From an uncultured Clostridia bacterium (GTDB lineage: Bacteria > Bacillota > Clostridia > Oscillospirales > Acutalibacteraceae), in contig CALFPM010000143.1 of assembly GCA_937919155.1 (NCBI GenBank), positions 1 to 8,763 on the forward strand: a stretch of DNA of 8,763 nucleotides, in the 5' to 3' direction. The notes beneath the pieces are model-generated. The model did no database searches, had not been told where the DNA came from, and was given only the letters and a program-made list of their open reading frames with translations. Both the position numbers and the translations under genes were made by a program. This document shows, in pieces, positions 6,291 through 8,763 of the stretch (position 1 is the first letter of the stretch; every line of letters begins with the position of its first letter).

Positions 6291-7430
6291 TTGAAAAAGC
6301 TTTTTTATTCGTTATATGCACTTTTCTTTAATTTAAGCCGAATTCTGCCCGTTAAAGAAAACAGAATCGCCTTTGTTGCTCCTCATAACGGCGGTGACAA
6401 AGACTCACTGGGCATCCTGCGCTCCTATTGCGAAGCAAAGGGCGGCTTTGACATTGTTACAATCACCACAAGAGACCTGAAAATCGACACTTCGGGCGTC
6501 AAGGCTCTTGTTTTATCCTGCCTTAGGGCGGCGGAATTTTTCACTCTGAAGGCAAAGGCACTTGCCACGGCAAAATATGTTTTCCTCAACGATAACTTTA
6601 TGCCGATGGCATCTCTCAATTTCAGCAAAAATGCAGTTATCACCCAGCTTTGGCACGCAGAGGGTGCATTCAAAAAGTTCGGACTTTCCGCACCTCTTAC
6701 GGATGATGTGAGAGCGAGAGAAAAGAAATGCTCCGAGAAATTTACATATGTAATCTGCACATCAAGAAATCTTGTGCCGGTTTATTCCGAAGCTTTTGGT
6801 GTTGATGAAAGCAAAATTCTTCCTCTTGGCGCACCGAGAATCGACACTCTGCTTGCCAAAAAGGATGTTGAGGCAATCCGCAACGAATTTGACAAAACTC
6901 ACCCTAAATGCAGGGGCAAAAAGCTTATTCTATATGCCCCCACTTTCCGTGATGACCCTGAAACGGATAAAAGCCTTGTCAAAAAAATTGATACAGAGCT
7001 TTTCGGGCGCGAGCTTTCCGATGAGTATGCCCTGCTGATAAAACTGCATCCGCAGATTCACTCTGCCGAGCCTGCAAAAGGCACGGTTGATGTTACGGGC
7101 GGCGACATCAACGAGCTTACTCTTATCAGCGACCTGCTGATAACGGATTATTCCTCTGTCTGCATGGACTTTGCTCTTCTCGGTAAGCCTTGCATATTCT
7201 ATGCTTTCGACCTTGAAAGCTATGAAAAAGAGCGTTCGTTCTATTTTGACTACGAAAGTTATGTGCCCGGCGTGGTTGCAAAGGATTTTGCCACCGTTGT
7301 TGAGGCAATAAAAAATCCCCGAAATGACGGAGAAAAGCTCCGCAATTTCAGAGATTTTAACTTTGATTATATTGATTGCAACAACACAAAAAGAATATTT
7401 GAAAGGGTTATTTCAGGCTCTTCTCAATAA
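6291..7430 (+). CDS. CDP-polyol phosphotransferase family protein (TagB/TarF-like)
   Basis: Members of this family move glycerol phosphate or ribitol phosphate from a CDP-activated donor to a lipid-linked glycan at the cytoplasmic membrane face. Visible motifs are QLWHAEGAFKKFG (119-131), PLGAPRIDTL (178-187), LYAPTFRDD (214-222), LLIKLHPQ (248-255) with a conserved His253, and LISDLLITDYSS (278-289), the CDP-binding stretch. The two histidine-containing motifs correspond to those shown to be essential in TagF. At 379 residues it has the size of TagB/TarF (one or a few transfers) rather than of TagF or TarL polymerases with a long extra N-terminal region. The TTG start has GGAG upstream. It is the last plus-strand gene, 12 bp after the GT2. 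With tarIJ next door the likely donor is CDP-ribitol, but CDP-glycerol cannot be excluded. Its stop overlaps the end of the opposing gene. Confidence 0.87.
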   Translation: MKKLFYSLYALFFNLSRILPVKENRIAFVAPHNGGDKDSLGILRSYCEAKGGFDIVTITTRDLKIDTSGVKALVLSCLRAAEFFTLKAKALATAKYVFLNDNFMPMASLNFSKNAVITQLWHAEGAFKKFGLSAPLTDDVRAREKKCSEKFTYVICTSRNLVPVYSEAFGVDESKILPLGAPRIDTLLAKKDVEAIRNEFDKTHPKCRGKKLILYAPTFRDDPETDKSLVKKIDTELFGRELSDEYALLIKLHPQIHSAEPAKGTVDVTGGDINELTLISDLLITDYSSVCMDFALLGKPCIFYAFDLESYEKERSFYFDYESYVPGVVAKDFATVVEAIKNPRNDGEKLRNFRDFNFDYIDCNNTKRIFERVISGSSQ

Positions 7431-8526
7431 GCGCCGCAACCCTTTCCGCAGATTTTCCGTCACAGGCTTCCATCTGCTCGTTGATGAATTTTTCAATTCG
7501 GTCAGCGGGCGGATTTTCTTTTGCATTCCTTACGGCATCAAGAAGTGCTCCGCCATCCGTAACAAGTTCTCCGGGCAAATCATCGGGAAAATTCAGGTAA
7601 AATCCTCTTTCGTATTTCTTCACATCGGGGCAATAAAATACTGATGGCACGGAAAGCAGGCAAGCATCATAAATAACGGACGAATAGTCGGTTATAATAA
7701 CATCACTCGCCGCCGTCAGGTCAAGGGTGGATTCTTCCGTAAGGTCGATAATATTGGAATATTCAGTATCCGTCAGGCGGTAATCCATAATCGGATGCCG
7801 TCTGATAATAAAAATCTCATCTTCGCCAAGAGAATTGCTGATTGCACTCCAATCAAGCTGAGGATCAAAAACCGCTTTTTCACCGTTCTCTTCGCGGAAT
7901 GTGGGGCAATAAAGATAAATGCGCTTGCCCTCAAATTCGGGATACTTTTCAAGAATATTCTCACGCATTTTTGCCTTGTCGGTGAAAAGCTTGTCCGTTC
8001 TGGGAAGACCCAAAGGCAAGCATATATCCTCGCTTATGCCAAACGCACCTGCGTAAAACTTCCTGCACTTTTCGCTCGTAACTGCAACCGCAGTGTACTG
8101 ACTGTGCAGAGATTTCTCCTCCGCTTCCGTGCGGCTTGAAGGAGCATCCAGACCAAATTTCTTGAAGGCACCGCAAGCGTGCCATATCTGCACAAGGCTC
8201 TGACCTTTACGAAGCTTCACCGCGCTCATATAGCGCACATAGTCATCAGTAACAACAACACGGCTTGTAAGCAGATAAAAATACGCAAGGGGTTTAAGCT
8301 TGATTGAATGGGGCAGCTTGTGAGCAAAAATTATTTTTTTGCAGTTCAGCGCATCATAAACAGCCTTTGCATTATCGAGCAGACAGCCATCGGCGCGGAC
8401 TGTGTAAAACAGCACGGCATTTCTCAGCGGCAGGCATCTGCACAAAAAGCACCAACCGCGGTTAAGAAAAACAAGGATACGTCTGCGCATCTGCGGATTT
8501 ATTAACTTTTTAATGAGATTTTTCAT
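7408..8526 (-). CDS. Second CDP-polyol phosphotransferase family protein (TagB/TarF-like)
   Basis: This 372-residue protein shares the architecture of the convergent neighbour. QIWHACGAFKKFG lies at 113-125, PLGLPRTDKL at 171-180, LYCPTFREE at 205-213, IIRRHPIMDY at 240-249, and SDVIITDYSSVIYDACLL at 274-291. The N-terminal 40 residues are basic and hydrophobic (RRRILVFLNRGW), suited to peripheral membrane binding. ATG 8526 is preferred over the in-frame TTG 8535 because AAAGG (8541-8537) is nine bases before the ATG but directly abuts the TTG. The predicted role is transfer of ribitol or glycerol phosphate onto the lipid-linked polymer, perhaps priming while the neighbour extends, or the reverse. 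Outside the motifs the two proteins differ considerably, so they are old relatives rather than a fresh duplication. It has its own promoter, so it can be controlled apart from the plus-strand run. Confidence 0.87.
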   Translation of the reverse strand: MKNLIKKLINPQMRRRILVFLNRGWCFLCRCLPLRNAVLFYTVRADGCLLDNAKAVYDALNCKKIIFAHKLPHSIKLKPLAYFYLLTSRVVVTDDYVRYMSAVKLRKGQSLVQIWHACGAFKKFGLDAPSSRTEAEEKSLHSQYTAVAVTSEKCRKFYAGAFGISEDICLPLGLPRTDKLFTDKAKMRENILEKYPEFEGKRIYLYCPTFREENGEKAVFDPQLDWSAISNSLGEDEIFIIRRHPIMDYRLTDTEYSNIIDLTEESTLDLTAASDVIITDYSSVIYDACLLSVPSVFYCPDVKKYERGFYLNFPDDLPGELVTDGGALLDAVRNAKENPPADRIEKFINEQMEACDGKSAERVAALIEKSLK

Positions 8527-8554
8527 TAAATCCAACCTTTAGCGTTATTAATTC

Positions 8555-8583
8555 ATTTTAATACAAAACGGAAATATTTACAA
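8555..8583 (-). promoter_or_regulatory. Predicted sigma-A promoter of the minus-strand phosphotransferase
   Basis: On the minus strand TTGTAA (8583-8578) and TAAAAT (8560-8555) are separated by 17 bases. The -10 matches five of six consensus bases and the -35 four of six. A start near 8548 would leave a leader of about 22 bases that includes the AAAGG ribosome site. No operator is evident. Confidence 0.5.
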
Positions 8584-8595
8584 TAGCAAACCAAG

Positions 8596-8646
8596 AAAAA
8601 CAACCCGATAAAAAAACGGAAAAAAAGCAAAATTTTTCTCAAAAAA
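8596..8646. other. Helically phased A-tracts, predicted curved DNA
   Basis: A-tracts lie at 8610-8616, 8620-8626, 8629-8637 (AAAATTTTT) and 8641-8646, with centres near 8613, 8623, 8633 and 8643. The spacing of about 10 bp equals one helical turn, which is the pattern of intrinsic curvature. A further out-of-phase tract is at 8596-8600. The series ends four bases before the -35 box of the tRNA promoter, where UP elements or curved DNA raise stable-RNA promoter strength. Confidence 0.55.
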
Positions 8647-8649
8647 GTG

Positions 8650-8677
8650 TTGACTTTTTCTTCAAAGCGTGTATAAT
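8650..8677 (+). promoter_or_regulatory. Predicted strong sigma-A promoter of tRNA-Gln
   Basis: TTGACT (8650-8655) and a perfect TATAAT (8672-8677) are 16 bases apart. A start near 8684-8686 would give a 5' leader of about 25 bases before the tRNA, consistent with a stable-RNA promoter. Confidence 0.8.
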
Positions 8678-8709
8678 ATATACCCGTAGCCCACAGTTAC
8701 GAGTTACAT

Positions 8710-8763
8710 TGGGGAATAGTGTAACGGTAGCACGACAGACTCTGACTCTGTTTGTTGGGGTTC
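8710..8763 (+). tRNA. tRNA-Gln (anticodon CUG), cut by the window end
   Basis: The acceptor 5' strand TGGGGAA (8710-8716) begins with T, as in bacterial tRNA-Gln. It is followed by T8-A9, a four-pair D stem GTGT/GCAC (8719-8722 with 8730-8733) around the AACGGTA loop, and G26. A perfect anticodon stem ACAGA/TCTGT (8735-8739 with 8747-8751) closes the loop CTCTGAC, giving anticodon CTG at 8742-8744, which reads CAG (Gln). The window ends within the T arm at the conserved TTC (8761-8763), so the 3' acceptor strand is outside. Further tRNA genes may follow. Confidence 0.9.

Noticed and set aside
7400..7440. Bidirectional terminator between the convergent genes
   Set aside because: Only a five-base TTATT/AATAA match flanks the overlap. 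There is no GC-rich stem or T-run.
1..8763. CRISPR array, insertion sequence or riboswitch
   Set aside because: I saw no regularly spaced repeats, no transposase-like frame, no terminal inverted repeats and no recognisable riboswitch core. Intergenic gaps in the plus-strand run are mostly under 40 bases.

Overview
The window looks like a low-to-moderate GC Gram-positive bacterium of the Firmicutes, most likely a gut clostridium of the Ruminococcaceae/Oscillospiraceae type. This rests on the teichoic-acid-type gene content, purine-rich Shine-Dalgarno sites, some TTG starts and CTT/CTC-rich leucine codon use. The species cannot be fixed from sequence alone. Most of the window is one cell-envelope polymer locus.

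Layout: (1) Positions 1-269 hold the 3' end of an AT-richer, beta-strand-rich protein that does not belong to the polymer locus and recalls phage-type accessory proteins. (2) A family 2 glycosyltransferase follows that lacks the first part of its nucleotide-binding fold, so the left edge looks like a recombination (or assembly) junction near 287. (3) From about 287 to 7430 there is a tight plus-strand gene run: truncated GT2, WbbL/RfbF-like GT2, TagG-type ABC permease, TagH-type ABC ATPase, TarI-like cytidylyltransferase, TarJ-like dehydrogenase, another GT2, and a TagB/TarF-like CDP-polyol phosphotransferase. (4) A second TagB/TarF-like gene lies on the minus strand (7408-8526). It converges on the plus-strand run, with 23 bp of overlap at the stop codons, and has its own promoter. 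(5) A 183-bp intergenic region carries two divergent promoters and a series of helically phased A-tracts. The window ends inside a tRNA-Gln(CUG) gene.

How the genes fit together: TarJ makes ribitol 5-phosphate from ribulose 5-phosphate and TarI activates it to CDP-ribitol. The TagB/TarF-like enzymes are expected to transfer polyol phosphate from a CDP-polyol onto a lipid-linked glycan. The GT2 enzymes would build or decorate that glycan, and TagG/TagH would flip the finished lipid-linked polymer across the membrane. The inferred product is a ribitol-phosphate-containing wall teichoic acid or capsule-like glycan. The initiating enzymes (TagO/TagA type), a long TarL/TagF-type polymerase and the wall ligase are not in the window.

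The most notable points are the chimeric left edge, an apparent catalytically dead second GT-A half-domain at the C-terminus of the 5031-6278 glycosyltransferase, the overlapping convergent pair of related transferases, and the phased A-tracts upstream of the tRNA promoter. I see no CRISPR array, insertion sequence or convincing intrinsic terminator, and no wholly new system.
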